Shown here: piece after piece, positions 54,035 to 62,328 of the stretch
Numbering within the stretch: position 1 is the first letter of the stretch
How the letters are laid out: each line of letters opens with the position of its first letter
Assembly: GCA_013329165.1 (NCBI GenBank)
Contig: DUKV01000039.1
Location: 162,036 to 224,363 of the forward strand
DNA length: 62,328 nt
Origin: Methanocalculus sp.
GTDB taxonomy: Archaea > Halobacteriota > Methanomicrobia > Methanomicrobiales > Methanocorpusculaceae
Direction: 5' to 3'
Notes under the pieces: generated by a model
Told to the model about the DNA's origin: nothing
Seen by the model: only the letters and a program-made list of their open reading frames with translations
The model's database searches: none
Made by a program: the position numbers and the translations under genes

Positions 54035-55266
54035 GAATGGTATACTCCGGCAATCGTCTCGATATCTTCGTCAGTATGTGCAAATGAGAGGAAATTTGAT
54101 TCAAACTGTGCCGGAGGGATGAAGACGCCATTCTGAAGGGCCGCTTTCCAGAAAGTTCTGAATGTATCAGTATCACTCTCTTTTGCCTCGGCATAATTTT
54201 TGGGTGGATTGTCTCTGAAGAAGTATTTAAAGATGGATTGTGTCCTGACAAATGATCCCTTCGCAGATGAGGGAAGACTATCTTCTATTGCCCTGGTGCG
54301 CTCTTCTGCACGGCGATACTCTTCCTGGTGGGTATTCAGATAGTCGATGGTTGCAATTCCGGCGGCAAGCGAGAGGGGATTACCGCTGAAGGTTCCTGCC
54401 TGGTAGACTGGGCCGGCAGGTGCGATCATCTCCATGATATCCCTCCTCCCTCCGAAGGCACCGATGGGGAGTCCGCCTCCGATGATCTTTCCGAGTGTGG
54501 TGAGATCCGGTGTTATCCCGTACTTCTTTGCAGCACCACCGATCCCAAGCCTGTATCCGGTGATTACTTCATCAAAGATGAGGAGGACATCGTGTTCCTG
54601 AGTGATCCTCCGTACTTCTTTCAGATAGTGCTCTTCCGGCAGGATAGGGCCGATATTCCCCATCACAGGTTCAAGGATGAATGCGGCGATATCATCATCG
54701 CCGGCGAGGATCTGATCAAGTGCCACGGGATCATTATAGGGTACCTGCCTGGTAAATTCGGCAACACCGGGGGGAATTCCAGCTGAATCCGGGATTCCCA
54801 ATGTGGTTGCACCTGACCCTGCCTTGATCAGGACACTGTCATGGGCACCGTGAAAACCCCCTTCGATCTTGAGAATCTTCTTCTTCCCGGTATAACCACG
54901 GGCAAGACGGATTGCCGCCATTGTGGCTTCTGATCCGCTTGAGACAGATCGCACCATCTCGATACCGGGCTGGTCGCGGATGATCCGCTCTGCCATTTCG
55001 ATCTCCTGCTCAGTCGGTGTTCCATAGAGCCAGCCGCGATCAAGCTGTTTTTGAATGGCTGCTTTTATAGCATCATGAGCGTGGCCGAGGATCAAAGGGC
55101 CATAACCAAGGCAGCAGTCGATGAGTTCGGTCTCATCTGCAGTTCTGATTCGTCCTCCTTTTCCCGACTCTGTATAGAAGGGATAGGGCTTGATCGCCCT
55201 GACAGGGCTGCTTACTCCTCCTGGAATGAGTTTTTCTGCTTTTTTGAAGAGTTCTTCACTTCTCAT
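54022..55266 (-). CDS. hemL: Glutamate-1-semialdehyde 2,1-aminomutase
   Basis: Second step of C5 tetrapyrrole synthesis, giving 5-aminolevulinate. The 414-residue class III aminotransferase has [17 protein letters not shown] at the start, [26 protein letters not shown] and [16 protein letters not shown] with the PLP Lys. ATG 55266 has AAGGTGG upstream and overlaps the hemB end by 11 bases; the longer frame start 55293 is less likely. Confidence 0.95.
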   Translation of the reverse strand: MRSEELFKKAEKLIPGGVSSPVRAIKPYPFYTESGKGGRIRTADETELIDCCLGYGPLILGHAHDAIKAAIQKQLDRGWLYGTPTEQEIEMAERIIRDQPGIEMVRSVSSGSEATMAAIRLARGYTGKKKILKIEGGFHGAHDSVLIKAGSGATTLGIPDSAGIPPGVAEFTRQVPYNDPVALDQILAGDDDIAAFILEPVMGNIGPILPEEHYLKEVRRITQEHDVLLIFDEVITGYRLGIGGAAKKYGITPDLTTLGKIIGGGLPIGAFGGRRDIMEMIAPAGPVYQAGTFSGNPLSLAAGIATIDYLNTHQEEYRRAEERTRAIEDSLPSSAKGSFVRTQSIFKYFFRDNPPKNYAEAKESDTDTFRTFWKAALQNGVFIPPAQFESNFLSFAHTDEDIETIAGVYHSCLP

Positions 55267-56236
55267 GTAACCACCTTGCAGCATCTTCTGCAAAATATGT
55301 TATGATTAAATCGGCCCCTGCCCTCTTGATGCAGATCAGGGACTCAAGTACAACGTTTTTTTCATCAATCCAGCCATTCATGGCGGCTGATTTGATCATT
55401 GCATACTCACCGCTCACCTGATATGCAGCAACCGGGAGGCCGAGGGTTCGGATCTCTTTCAGAATATCCAGATATAATCCGGCAGGCTTGACCATCAGTA
55501 TATCAGCACCTTCTTCTGAATCAAGTTTTGATTCCCTGAATGCTTCCCGTGCATTTGCCGGATCCATCTGGTAGGTGGTCCGGTCACCGCAGGAATAACA
55601 GGAGTCGGCGGCTTCACGGAATGGACCATAAAGGGCACTGGAAAATTTTGTCGAATAGGAGAGAATCGGCGTCTTTTGGAAGTTTTTTTCATCGAGTGCA
55701 GCCCTGATCGTCTTCACCTGGCCATCAAGCATACAGGAGGGTGCAACGCAATCTGCACCTGCCTCTGCATGGCTGACTGCAATCTTTGCCATAAGTGTGA
55801 GGGAGCTGTCATTATCGAGATCCGGCCCGTCCCTCTCTTCAGTAATAATTCCACAGTGCCCGTGATCGGTGTATTCGCATGCGCATACGTCGGTCATAAT
55901 GACCATCCCGGGAACTGCTGATCGGATCAATCGAACTGCGTTCTGTGTCACGCCATCTGCATCAAACGCTGATGAGGCAGAGGGATCTTTCTTCTCCGGG
56001 ATCCCAAAGAGGATTACTGCCCTGATGCCTGCATCATAGAGACGACTGGCAACAGCAGCAATCCCGTGCAGGGGGATGCGTGACTGGCCCGGCATTGAGC
56101 TGATGGGGAGTGGTTCACGAAGTGTTTCATCAATAAAAAGTGGTGCAACGAGATCTGTTGCCCTCAGTTCGCTCTCCCGAAAGAGGGGCTGAAGTCTCCG
56201 TTGCCTGAGTCTTCTCAATCGTGTCTCTGGAAACAT
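55256..56236 (-). CDS. hemB: Porphobilinogen synthase
   Basis: Condenses two 5-aminolevulinate molecules. The 326-residue protein has the zinc-binding Cys cluster [17 protein letters not shown], so it is a zinc-type enzyme. The Schiff-base lysines are in [17 protein letters not shown] and MVKPAG. It overlaps hemA upstream by 22 bases and hemL downstream by 11 bases. Confidence 0.95.
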   Translation of the reverse strand: MFPETRLRRLRQRRLQPLFRESELRATDLVAPLFIDETLREPLPISSMPGQSRIPLHGIAAVASRLYDAGIRAVILFGIPEKKDPSASSAFDADGVTQNAVRLIRSAVPGMVIMTDVCACEYTDHGHCGIITEERDGPDLDNDSSLTLMAKIAVSHAEAGADCVAPSCMLDGQVKTIRAALDEKNFQKTPILSYSTKFSSALYGPFREAADSCYSCGDRTTYQMDPANAREAFRESKLDSEEGADILMVKPAGLYLDILKEIRTLGLPVAAYQVSGEYAMIKSAAMNGWIDEKNVVLESLICIKRAGADLIITYFAEDAARWLHEK

Positions 56237-57489
56237 ATCTTCTCTCCTTTTGTGATTGCATCAACGATCATCCCTGCGGTATCAAGATCGCATTGTTCTG
56301 CACTTACCCTGATTGCCATTGTAGCATCTGCCAGAATCTTGCCGGTCAGTACACGGGTGAGATCATCAACGATCTGGATTGTCTTCTGATCTGCTGTTCC
56401 AAGCCGGTTGATGGCTTTGTCCCGCTCCCTTATCCGGATCGCTTCTGCCCAGGTATGCAGGGCTGCAATTGTATCGTTGGCAGCTGCCCGGTTGATCCTC
56501 TGGATGAAGGTTCCAATTTCTTCCTCAATGAGTGAGCGGATAGTATCAGCCTCATTCTGCCGGGCTGCCATGTTCTCTTCGGATATTGACCTGAGATCGT
56601 CGATTGTATAGAGATGGATTCCGGGGATCTCCCGGATGGAATCTTCGGTGTCACGGGGTTGGGCGATGTCAATGATCACAAGAGGCTTCGGCCCTGTATC
56701 AAGGGGCCAGGTTCTCCCCTGCATTGCTTTTTTGAGTTCTTCATGGCGTATTACCGGGTGGGGGGCCGCTGTACAGGAGATGACCACATCGGAGAGCAGG
56801 ATGGATGGAAAGAGATCCTTGAATGTAATTGCTTTCCCACCGATCTCTTCAGCCAGTTCAACTGCCCGCTCATAGGTCCGGTTTGTTACATAAATTGCTG
56901 TTAAATCCTTCTCCTGAAGCGCTTTTGTAACAAGCCTGCCCATCTCACCGGTACCGATAACAAGGATATGCCGTTTCTTCAATGTGCCGAGGAGATCTTC
57001 TGCGAGCCTGACAGCAGCTGATCCGATAGAGACCGATCCACGGTTAATCTTCGTCTTCTGCCTGACTGTCACACCAAAATGGATTGCGGTATTAATGCAG
57101 ATGTCGATGATCTGACTGTTGGCTCCGTATGCTGTGGATGAGAGGAGAGCCTGACGCATCTGACCAAGAATCTGGTCTTCACCGACTATCATGGAATTGA
57201 TGCCAGCGGCAAGTCCGAGCAGATGTCGGATGGCGCCAAGGCCGTGATGAATGGTAAACTGGTTTCTCCCGGTACTCTGCATGAACCGGGCGAGATCGTC
57301 AGGATCTCCCTGCACAAGTACCTCAACACGGTTACAGGTCTGGAGGAGGAGTACACCTTTATACCGGGAGCGTGCCTGTCTGATAAAATCCTCTTCATCT
57401 GAGAACCTGAATGCCTCGAGCTCCTTCTGACTTGCTGTCTGGTGATCCAGTCCGGCGATAGCAATTGGAACAAGGAGCCCGTCACTCAT
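56215..57489 (-). CDS. hemA: Glutamyl-tRNA reductase
   Basis: First committed step of the C5 pathway, reducing glutamyl-tRNA to glutamate-1-semialdehyde. The 424-residue protein has the catalytic Cys in LLQTCNRVEV, AAGINSMIVGEDQILGQ, the NADPH site ILVIGTGEMGRLV, VTNRTYERAVELA, and a long helical dimerisation tail. It overlaps the Met8-like gene by 8 bases upstream. Confidence 0.95.
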   Translation of the reverse strand: MSDGLLVPIAIAGLDHQTASQKELEAFRFSDEEDFIRQARSRYKGVLLLQTCNRVEVLVQGDPDDLARFMQSTGRNQFTIHHGLGAIRHLLGLAAGINSMIVGEDQILGQMRQALLSSTAYGANSQIIDICINTAIHFGVTVRQKTKINRGSVSIGSAAVRLAEDLLGTLKKRHILVIGTGEMGRLVTKALQEKDLTAIYVTNRTYERAVELAEEIGGKAITFKDLFPSILLSDVVISCTAAPHPVIRHEELKKAMQGRTWPLDTGPKPLVIIDIAQPRDTEDSIREIPGIHLYTIDDLRSISEENMAARQNEADTIRSLIEEEIGTFIQRINRAAANDTIAALHTWAEAIRIRERDKAINRLGTADQKTIQIVDDLTRVLTGKILADATMAIRVSAEQCDLDTAGMIVDAITKGEKICFQRHD

Positions 57490-58108
57490 GACAATACCTC
57501 GATAATGCCAGCTCTGTTGTTTCCTCTCTGGTATCGATCAGTCCTTTCCGAAGAATTGGATCATGGAGAGCTGCTCTCAGCCGCTCTGCCCGCTGCTCCT
57601 GTGTGAGATCCATCTTCATCAGGGCATCGCGGAGCAGCAGCTGGAGATCGATCATTGCATCAATCTCTGGTGTTATCTCCTCGAAACGCTCCCTCAGATA
57701 CCTGCTGACCGCCGGACTCCCGCCACCTGTTGAGAATCCGGCTATCAGGTGGCGGCCACGGACAACAGAAGGGATGATTATATCTCCCTTCTCTCCATCT
57801 GCATTGTTAAAGAGAATGCCAGCCTGATCGGCCTGTATTCCGATGCGGTTGTTCTGCTCTCTGTCAGAGAGTGCAGCAATCACAAGAAATGAATCCTGAA
57901 TTAAGGTGCGCAGCTCCTCGTCACCCATTGCTTTGACATCGGCGGAGATCCGCCTCACCGGAAGCCGGGCAACAGCATCGGAAAAGCTTCTGCTGATGAT
58001 GGTGAGATCTGCTTCATCCAGAAAATAGCGGGCTTTTCTGGCAGAGACCGAGCCTCCGCCAAAGATTACGACTTTTTTTTGGCTGAAGTCGATGATCAGA
58101 GGGATCAT
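57482..58108 (-). CDS. Precorrin-2 dehydrogenase / sirohydrochlorin ferrochelatase (Met8-like)
   Basis: A 208-residue protein of the CysG N-terminal (Met8p) type, which oxidises precorrin-2 to sirohydrochlorin with NAD and may insert iron. Features: VVIFGGGSVSARKARYFLDE as NAD loop, FLVIAALSDREQNNRIG, FNNADGEKGDIIIPSVVRG, and STGGGSPAVSRYLRE. First gene of the six-gene cluster; an A/T-rich region with AGAATAAATAGC upstream may be its promoter. Sirohydrochlorin is also the precursor of F430 and cobamides in methanogens. Confidence 0.9.
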   Translation of the reverse strand: MIPLIIDFSQKKVVIFGGGSVSARKARYFLDEADLTIISRSFSDAVARLPVRRISADVKAMGDEELRTLIQDSFLVIAALSDREQNNRIGIQADQAGILFNNADGEKGDIIIPSVVRGRHLIAGFSTGGGSPAVSRYLRERFEEITPEIDAMIDLQLLLRDALMKMDLTQEQRAERLRAALHDPILRKGLIDTREETTELALSRYCHE

Positions 58109-58324
58109 TTCTTCAAGGTTGGTGGTGCTTTCCTATTAAGATGACGATATTTCAGAGGCGATGCTATTTATTCTCTTTAATCGTCTGATCTCTCTCAGGA
58201 CATGGTCATCGGATCGACTTTGACATCGTGAGCTCTGTAAAAACCACCAATCGATGAAAGATCGATATGAATAAATACGGATAATTCCTATAAAGTAAGG
58301 TCACAGGGCAGCAATGTCCGAAGT

Positions 58325-58396
58325 GCGCCGATAGTGTAGTGGTTATCACTAGGCGTTGCCAACGCCTAAACCCGGGTTCGAGTCCCGGTCGGCGCA
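58325..58396 (+). tRNA. tRNA-Gly (anticodon GCC)
   Basis: A 72-base tRNA: acceptor stem GCGCCGA/TCGGCGC, discriminator A, anticodon stem AGGCG/CGCCT with loop TTGCCAA (anticodon GCC), and T arm CCCGGGTTCGAGTCCCGG. The 3' CCA is not encoded and no intron is present. It stands alone between the tetrapyrrole cluster and the small ORF at 58540. Confidence 0.97.
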
Positions 58397-58539
58397 TCTC
58401 TTTTGACCTCTTGTGCAGTGTCTGGTCACTTCTGCGTGATATGCGATGAGTGATATAATCAGGTCGGAATAAACTTCATTTTCCTTTATTACCGGGGAGG
58501 AGATTTATTCATCGAAAATTAAAAAGAAGGGGTGGAGGA

Positions 58540-58635
58540 TTATTTCTTACCGCCGAACTTCCCTCCTTTCTTGTCCTTTGACTTGTTCTCAACAGCTGCT
58601 TCTTTACCCTTCTTAGCCTGTGCTTCATATGCCAT
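58540..58635 (-). CDS. Lysine-rich 31-residue small protein
   Basis: A 31-codon frame, MAYEAQAKKGKEAAVENKSK followed by DKKGGKFGGKK, with 10 Lys. It has a very good ribosome site, GGAGGTGA, about 9 bases before ATG 58635, the strongest seen in this part of the window. A basic, Gly-rich tail suggests binding to nucleic acid or ribosome. I do not recognise a family. The ribosome site and clean stop argue for a real gene. Confidence 0.6.
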   Translation of the reverse strand: MAYEAQAKKGKEAAVENKSKDKKGGKFGGKK

Positions 58636-59192
58636 GAGGATATTTCACCTCCCCCCGTATCATCCGGGACAATCACTTCGTTTGCCTGTCAGGATATGAA
58701 GTTATCGTACACTCTGGCTTTCAATCAGGAAATTCTATCTAAATGTCACGTAAATTCACAATCTATCCCTCTAAAATCGCTTAATTGGAATACGCGCACC
58801 ATTTATCATCTTTTATCATCAGCAGACCTGCCAAAATGCTTTTTTGCACTCTTCTCTCTTCCGCACCGCAGGGTACTCCTCGCGGACTCCGCTTATTCAA
58901 AGAATCAGATCCGGTCTCCTGAAGCAGTCGGATAGGTATCTGCCAGAGGGATCCTGACGCTACACCACATACTCCGGCCTGAGCTCATCATCATCGCTGG
59001 TGGATTTTGCACATGTGAGAAACGTTTTTATCGATTACCATCAGATAAAATGCTATCAGTTCCTGGGATCAGATCCCCGGAATGAAGATCCACGGATCCT
59101 GAAAACGATGAGTAGGTCTGTTTTTCGCCAAAAAAACAGATATACCTATCCGGTGCAGATGCTATGAAAAAGATGCATTCAATGCTGCCTCT
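58636..59192. other. Gap between the small basic ORF and the first paralogue
   Basis: A 557-base region. It must hold the promoter of the 31-residue ORF on the minus strand and of the first paralogue on the plus strand. A plus frame at 58696-58935 has unlike-protein content and no ribosome site. Near 59165 a short frame MKKMHSMLPL ends at once. No RNA gene or repeat is visible. Confidence 0.45.
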
Positions 59193-60377
59193 ATGATATC
59201 CAGTCGTCAAATTCTCGTCCTGGTGAGTTGTGTGCTCATCAGCTGCATTATCCTGCCTCAGGGGTTGGCCGCCTCAACCGATCAACAGTCATCGTCCACA
59301 CCAGAGCACCTGGCATCTGAGCATTCTGTTGATGGAGATGGATCTACTTTTGATCCGGATGAGATGGAAGAGGATGAACCATTTGATCTGATGAACTTTC
59401 TGAATACATATTTTGGAAAGGCTGAAAGGAATACTATGACAGGGTCTGATGCTCTGAACCGGACAGAGAATACTTCAGTTATTGTTCCCCCAACTGATGA
59501 TGAGGTCTTCGTAATGGTACTTGGCAATGAATCCTTTACCTTAAACCTCCTCTCCCTTCAGTGTATTATTGCACTTGATCAAAACGATCAGACCAACCTC
59601 CGGAGTACTGCAGAAAAGCTTCATGATCTCGCCCTTGATCTTCAGGAACAGGTTGAACCTCTGGATGTTGAGGATCATAACATCGGGAGAAAACAGGTCT
59701 TCCTGGAATCAATGGATACTTTTATAGAGGTCACCCGGCCTCTCAAAGATGGATCACCAGAATTTGTTGCCGAACGGAGAGTTGCATATGCTTCCCTCAC
59801 ACACGCAGTCGAGTTATTGGATAATGCAGTCCGGAACATTAACTGCATGGTGGCATCAGAGAGACCGGATACAATGGCTCTTCATTCGGCGCCGGAGGTT
59901 GACTGGCCGGATGATATCCGACAGGCAGGCATGCCGTTTGTCTATTACGATAGCACCAGGAGCAATGAGATATCTCTCTCCCCTCAATATGCCCGTAAAA
60001 TTCAGAAATTCTACTATGAGGAGCAGACCGGTCTTGAAACAAAAACACGGCACATACATGCCCCTGAAGGGAGTTCGTATATACAGGTATATTTAATAAT
60101 AGCCCATCGCGGAAACCTGGATGGGAAGAAGTATACAATCCAGACACCTCCACTCTCCGCATTCACGCTTCATGGGCCAGAAGGATCATACAGTCCGCTT
60201 ACCACAGAGAGATTCACCTCGCTTGGAGAGATGTACACGCAGAAGTCACTTGACCGCCGTGAATCCAGCCAGAGTTCTCTCCTCTTTGAGGTGCCCGACA
60301 CCCTCACCACCGATACGGTCTATCTCTCTGTTAATCTCGGATCAACCGATGGCACCATCTCATGGAATTTCAAGTGA
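59193..60377 (+). CDS. Exported protein, paralogue A
   Basis: A 394-residue protein. The N-terminus RQILVLVSCVLISCIILPQG is a signal peptide or membrane anchor. An acidic, Ser-rich linker follows (about 27-110), then a helical domain (115-230) and a C-terminal beta-sandwich-like domain (about 245-394) with FVYYDSTRSNEISLSPQY, IIAHRGNLDGKKYTIQTP, LSAFTLHGPEGSY and YLSVNLGS, which resembles DUF4352-type extracellular domains. The same helical and beta domains occur in the next gene. Function is unknown; surface location is inferred. Confidence 0.75.
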   Translation: MISSRQILVLVSCVLISCIILPQGLAASTDQQSSSTPEHLASEHSVDGDGSTFDPDEMEEDEPFDLMNFLNTYFGKAERNTMTGSDALNRTENTSVIVPPTDDEVFVMVLGNESFTLNLLSLQCIIALDQNDQTNLRSTAEKLHDLALDLQEQVEPLDVEDHNIGRKQVFLESMDTFIEVTRPLKDGSPEFVAERRVAYASLTHAVELLDNAVRNINCMVASERPDTMALHSAPEVDWPDDIRQAGMPFVYYDSTRSNEISLSPQYARKIQKFYYEEQTGLETKTRHIHAPEGSSYIQVYLIIAHRGNLDGKKYTIQTPPLSAFTLHGPEGSYSPLTTERFTSLGEMYTQKSLDRRESSQSSLLFEVPDTLTTDTVYLSVNLGSTDGTISWNFK

Positions 60378-60692
60378 TATCTTACACTCCTTTTCAACCA
60401 TTTTTGCACCCGGGGTGGATGATTCCGACGATCAGATGAGGAAAAATTCGTTCTGGGATCTTCATTCTCCCGGGAGGTCTCATCATACATTTTATCTGAG
60501 TACAGGATGATCATTACTATACGAAAAATCCAGTGACTGATCACGTGTCGGTACGAGTACCGCAACTGCGCTTTACCGGCTGATGATCGGTGATAGGAAG
60601 CAGCACTGTGGGGGGGGGTGAATGGGAGCCCTCCCGGTTCATACAGTCTTATATTGTATACTGGAAATTCCAAGGTGGTGTTGACCCGGATT
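60378..60692. other. Gap between the two paralogues
   Basis: A 315-base region without a gene. It holds the perfect inverted repeat CGGTAC-GA-GTACCG at 60549-60562, a run of nine G at 60610-60618 and GGGAGCCCTCCC near 60625. CTTATATTG at 60648-60656 is a likely TATA box for paralogue B. The G-run is the kind of homopolymer prone to length change but lies upstream of the proposed transcript start. Confidence 0.5.
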
Positions 60693-62186
60693 ATGCTATC
60701 ATGTGGGGATGTGGTAAAGCACCATTACTATGGTGTTGGCAGGATCATTGGAGAACGATATAAAGGATATCAGAAACAAGTTAAATTCAGGAACGGTGAA
60801 TGCATCTGGATAAATAATGGAGCACTTATTTTACTTGATCCAGATGACCCGGCCTATCTGGATCTCGCTTCTTTCACAACAGATATTCTCCCGGGAACCA
60901 GTGATGAAAGAGAGCAACAAGAAGAGACTCATGTTCCTGAATCGATAGTGCCGCCGGATGAGTCAGAAAAGAGGAAAGACAGGTCATCTGAACTCTCAAC
61001 AGATAGAGCGAAGCTTGGATCGGAGAATGCCCCGAAAAAACCGATCAAAGAAGCCTACCTCAATGCGGCTATGATCCTCATCGCCACACTCTTTCTTACA
61101 GCAATTATTTTTTCAACTGCTCCTCCAATGGAGACAGAGGATAATCCTGCAGCACCTCCATCATCGATCGCTTCTGCAGAATCAGAAACTCCCCTGGCAT
61201 TTGCAGCCCTCTCGAAATATTTTGGAACCACTGTTCTGGTTGTGAATACCACCCCGGATCCTTTGCCTGAGCCGGAACCAGAAGAGATTGTCCCTGTTAT
61301 CGAGTACGATGACGAGCGCTTCCTTGATACCATCAAAAAAGAGGCTATACCTCTGACAATCATCACAATGCAGTTGGTTATTGCAATTGATCAGTCAAAC
61401 ACCAATATTTTCAAGACGAATAATGATGCTCTCCATACGCTGGCGCAGCAGAGCTTCACTGAGGTTGAGGCGATGTATGTATCTCCAGATGAAGTTGATA
61501 GAAAACGCGAGTTTCAGCATGCAATGGTGCAGTTCATGATGGCTGCCACCTATCTCCGGAGAGGGCTTCCTGCTTCTGAGAGTGAACGGCGCGAGGCTCT
61601 GGGTATTCTGGCATCAGGAACAGAAAATCTGGATTCTGCCCTGAAAGATATCCCAATCAAACCCGGAGAGGTTGATGAGAGGAGTCTCTATACCATCCAG
61701 TTGTCTCAACTCAGTCAACCGGCAAAACCAGATGATCTCCTCCCAAAGAATACTCCGTTCATTTATATGGATGCAACACGGAGTAACGAGATATCCATCT
61801 ACCCGGAATATGGACGGCTGCTCTCCACCTTCTGGTATGAGACAGATGCCGGGGCTGTCCACGTCACTGCACCATCCGGGCGAACCTATGTTGCTGTCCA
61901 TATCAAAGCCACTCATCGGGGCAACCGTGACGGACGGAGATATACCATCCAGACTCCCGGACTCTCTGCATTTACGCTTCATGGGGGGGGAGATACCTTC
62001 AAACCTATCCAGACGGAGACCCATACATCGCTTGGTCAGATGTACAGACAGCAGACACTCAACAGAAAAGAATTGGCCGAGGGAATTCTTATCTTTGAGG
62101 TTCCACAGACCTTACAGCTCAAGGATACCTATCTCTCAATCAACCTCGGATCTGTCTGGGGCAGTCCTTCATGGGATATGGAGTGA
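60693..62186 (+). CDS. Membrane protein, paralogue B, with N-terminal cytoplasmic beta domain
   Basis: A 497-residue protein. Residues 1-50 (SCGDVVKHHYYGVGRIIGER ... GALILLDP) look like a small SH3/Tudor or CarD-type beta barrel, as in DUF3553-like domains. A charged linker follows, then one membrane helix (AAMILIATLFLTAIIFSTAP) near residue 140, then the same helical (about 205-330) and beta-sandwich domains as in paralogue A (YMDATRSNEISIYPEYGRLL; IKATHRGNRDGRRYTIQTPG). So a cytoplasmic module is joined to an external one. ATG 60693 is the best start. Function is unknown. Confidence 0.75.
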   Translation: MLSCGDVVKHHYYGVGRIIGERYKGYQKQVKFRNGECIWINNGALILLDPDDPAYLDLASFTTDILPGTSDEREQQEETHVPESIVPPDESEKRKDRSSELSTDRAKLGSENAPKKPIKEAYLNAAMILIATLFLTAIIFSTAPPMETEDNPAAPPSSIASAESETPLAFAALSKYFGTTVLVVNTTPDPLPEPEPEEIVPVIEYDDERFLDTIKKEAIPLTIITMQLVIAIDQSNTNIFKTNNDALHTLAQQSFTEVEAMYVSPDEVDRKREFQHAMVQFMMAATYLRRGLPASESERREALGILASGTENLDSALKDIPIKPGEVDERSLYTIQLSQLSQPAKPDDLLPKNTPFIYMDATRSNEISIYPEYGRLLSTFWYETDAGAVHVTAPSGRTYVAVHIKATHRGNRDGRRYTIQTPGLSAFTLHGGGDTFKPIQTETHTSLGQMYRQQTLNRKELAEGILIFEVPQTLQLKDTYLSINLGSVWGSPSWDME

Positions 62187-62328
62187 GGTAGTGTAAAGAA
62201 TCGACTGTAAATTCGACAACCCTGATTCTAACAGAGTAAGAGTATATCACCTGGTCAGTATAAACTGATCGACTTGAGTACCCGGACGAGCCAGCTTCGC
62301 TGGTAAGGTAACTGTGGGAGCCTTCCCT
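62187..62328. other. Window end: hairpin only
   Basis: No open frame of note follows paralogue B. CCAGC-TTC-GCTGG at about 62290-62302 can form a short hairpin. The last bases (CTGTGGGAGCC) resemble those before paralogue B (CTGTGGGGG...GGGAGCC), so a third copy might follow beyond the window, but this cannot be seen. Confidence 0.3.

Noticed and set aside
58696-58935. 79-codon plus-strand frame after the small basic ORF
   Set aside because: No ribosome site, no domain and mixed composition; likely chance.

Overview
The window is a chromosomal segment of a methanogenic archaeon, most likely of the order Methanomicrobiales. Evidence for a methanogen: methanogenesis-marker genes (mtxX/marker 4, marker 2, marker 14), the YcaO/TfuA pair that thioamidates McrA, [NiFe]-hydrogenase maturation genes (hypC-hypA-hypE) and a probable methanopterin glutamate ligase. 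Evidence for a euryarchaeon: histone, archaeal DnaG, RfcL, FtsZ plus CetZ, CarS, AglJ and archaemetzincin. The DUF5806, UPF0146 and CetZ genes fit the Methanomicrobia/Halobacteria branch. I cannot name the genus.

Layout. 0-2.6 kb: end of an archaeal SAM synthetase gene, then hisG-hisA-hisB in one overlapping string. 2.6-4.8 kb (minus): histone, mtxX and marker 2. 4.9-8.5 kb: rfcL, UPF0146, amzA, a stand-alone Cas1 homologue and acylphosphatase. 8.8-10.2 kb: an intact TnpB-only IS200/IS605 element. 10.2-12.2 kb: glmM and DUF5806. 12.2-14.6 kb: a gene-free tract framed by a 23-bp perfect inverted repeat, holding a dif-like site and a decayed IS end, followed by a Xer-type recombinase gene. 15.8-18.4 kb: DUF373 and a broken tnpA-tnpB element. 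18.4-20.9 kb (minus): a CdrS-like RHH regulator, ftsZ, a 47-codon ORF and a coiled-coil protein. 21.2-24.1 kb: CobD-like aminotransferase, cobY and archaeal ornithine cyclodeaminase. 24.1-26.3 kb: RaSEA, a secreted protein and tRNA-Ser.

26.4-29.7 kb: hypC-hypA-hypE-pyrC-DUF167. 29.9-31.6 kb: dnaG and UPF0058. 31.6-33.9 kb (minus): RimK-type ligase and a radical SAM Tes/HmptM-family enzyme. 34-37.3 kb: carS-pyrE-purD-argF, chained by short overlaps or spacings. 37.2-39.8 kb (minus): a small conserved-looking protein, marker 14 and a DUF1624 membrane protein. 39.9-43.6 kb: ycaO-tfuA, class I FBPase and a degenerate FBP aldolase/phosphatase paralogue. 43.7-50.6 kb: LSm protein, Cys-containing winged-helix protein, pilin, DUF99, aglJ, class II aldolase, COG2231 glycosylase, thioredoxin, a thioredoxin-like protein, beta-carbonic anhydrase and cetZ. 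50.6-58.1 kb (minus): ilvD, then a compact tetrapyrrole cluster transcribed as Met8-like, hemA, hemB, hemL, hemC, cobA, without hemD. 58.3-62.3 kb: tRNA-Gly, a 31-codon lysine-rich ORF, and two paralogous extracytoplasmic proteins, the second fused through a membrane segment to a small cytoplasmic beta domain.

Genes work together in several modules: histidine synthesis; MCR modification; hydrogenase maturation; tetrapyrrole supply (uroporphyrinogen III towards F430, corrinoids and siroheme); cobamide nucleotide-loop assembly; and cell division. The most unusual signals are the Xer/dif-like site with its 23-bp inverted repeats, a solo Cas1 that has lost two of three catalytic residues, an FBP aldolase/phosphatase paralogue that has lost its Schiff-base segment, paired palindromes around the TATA box of cdrS-ftsZ, and two short ORFs with strong Shine-Dalgarno sites.
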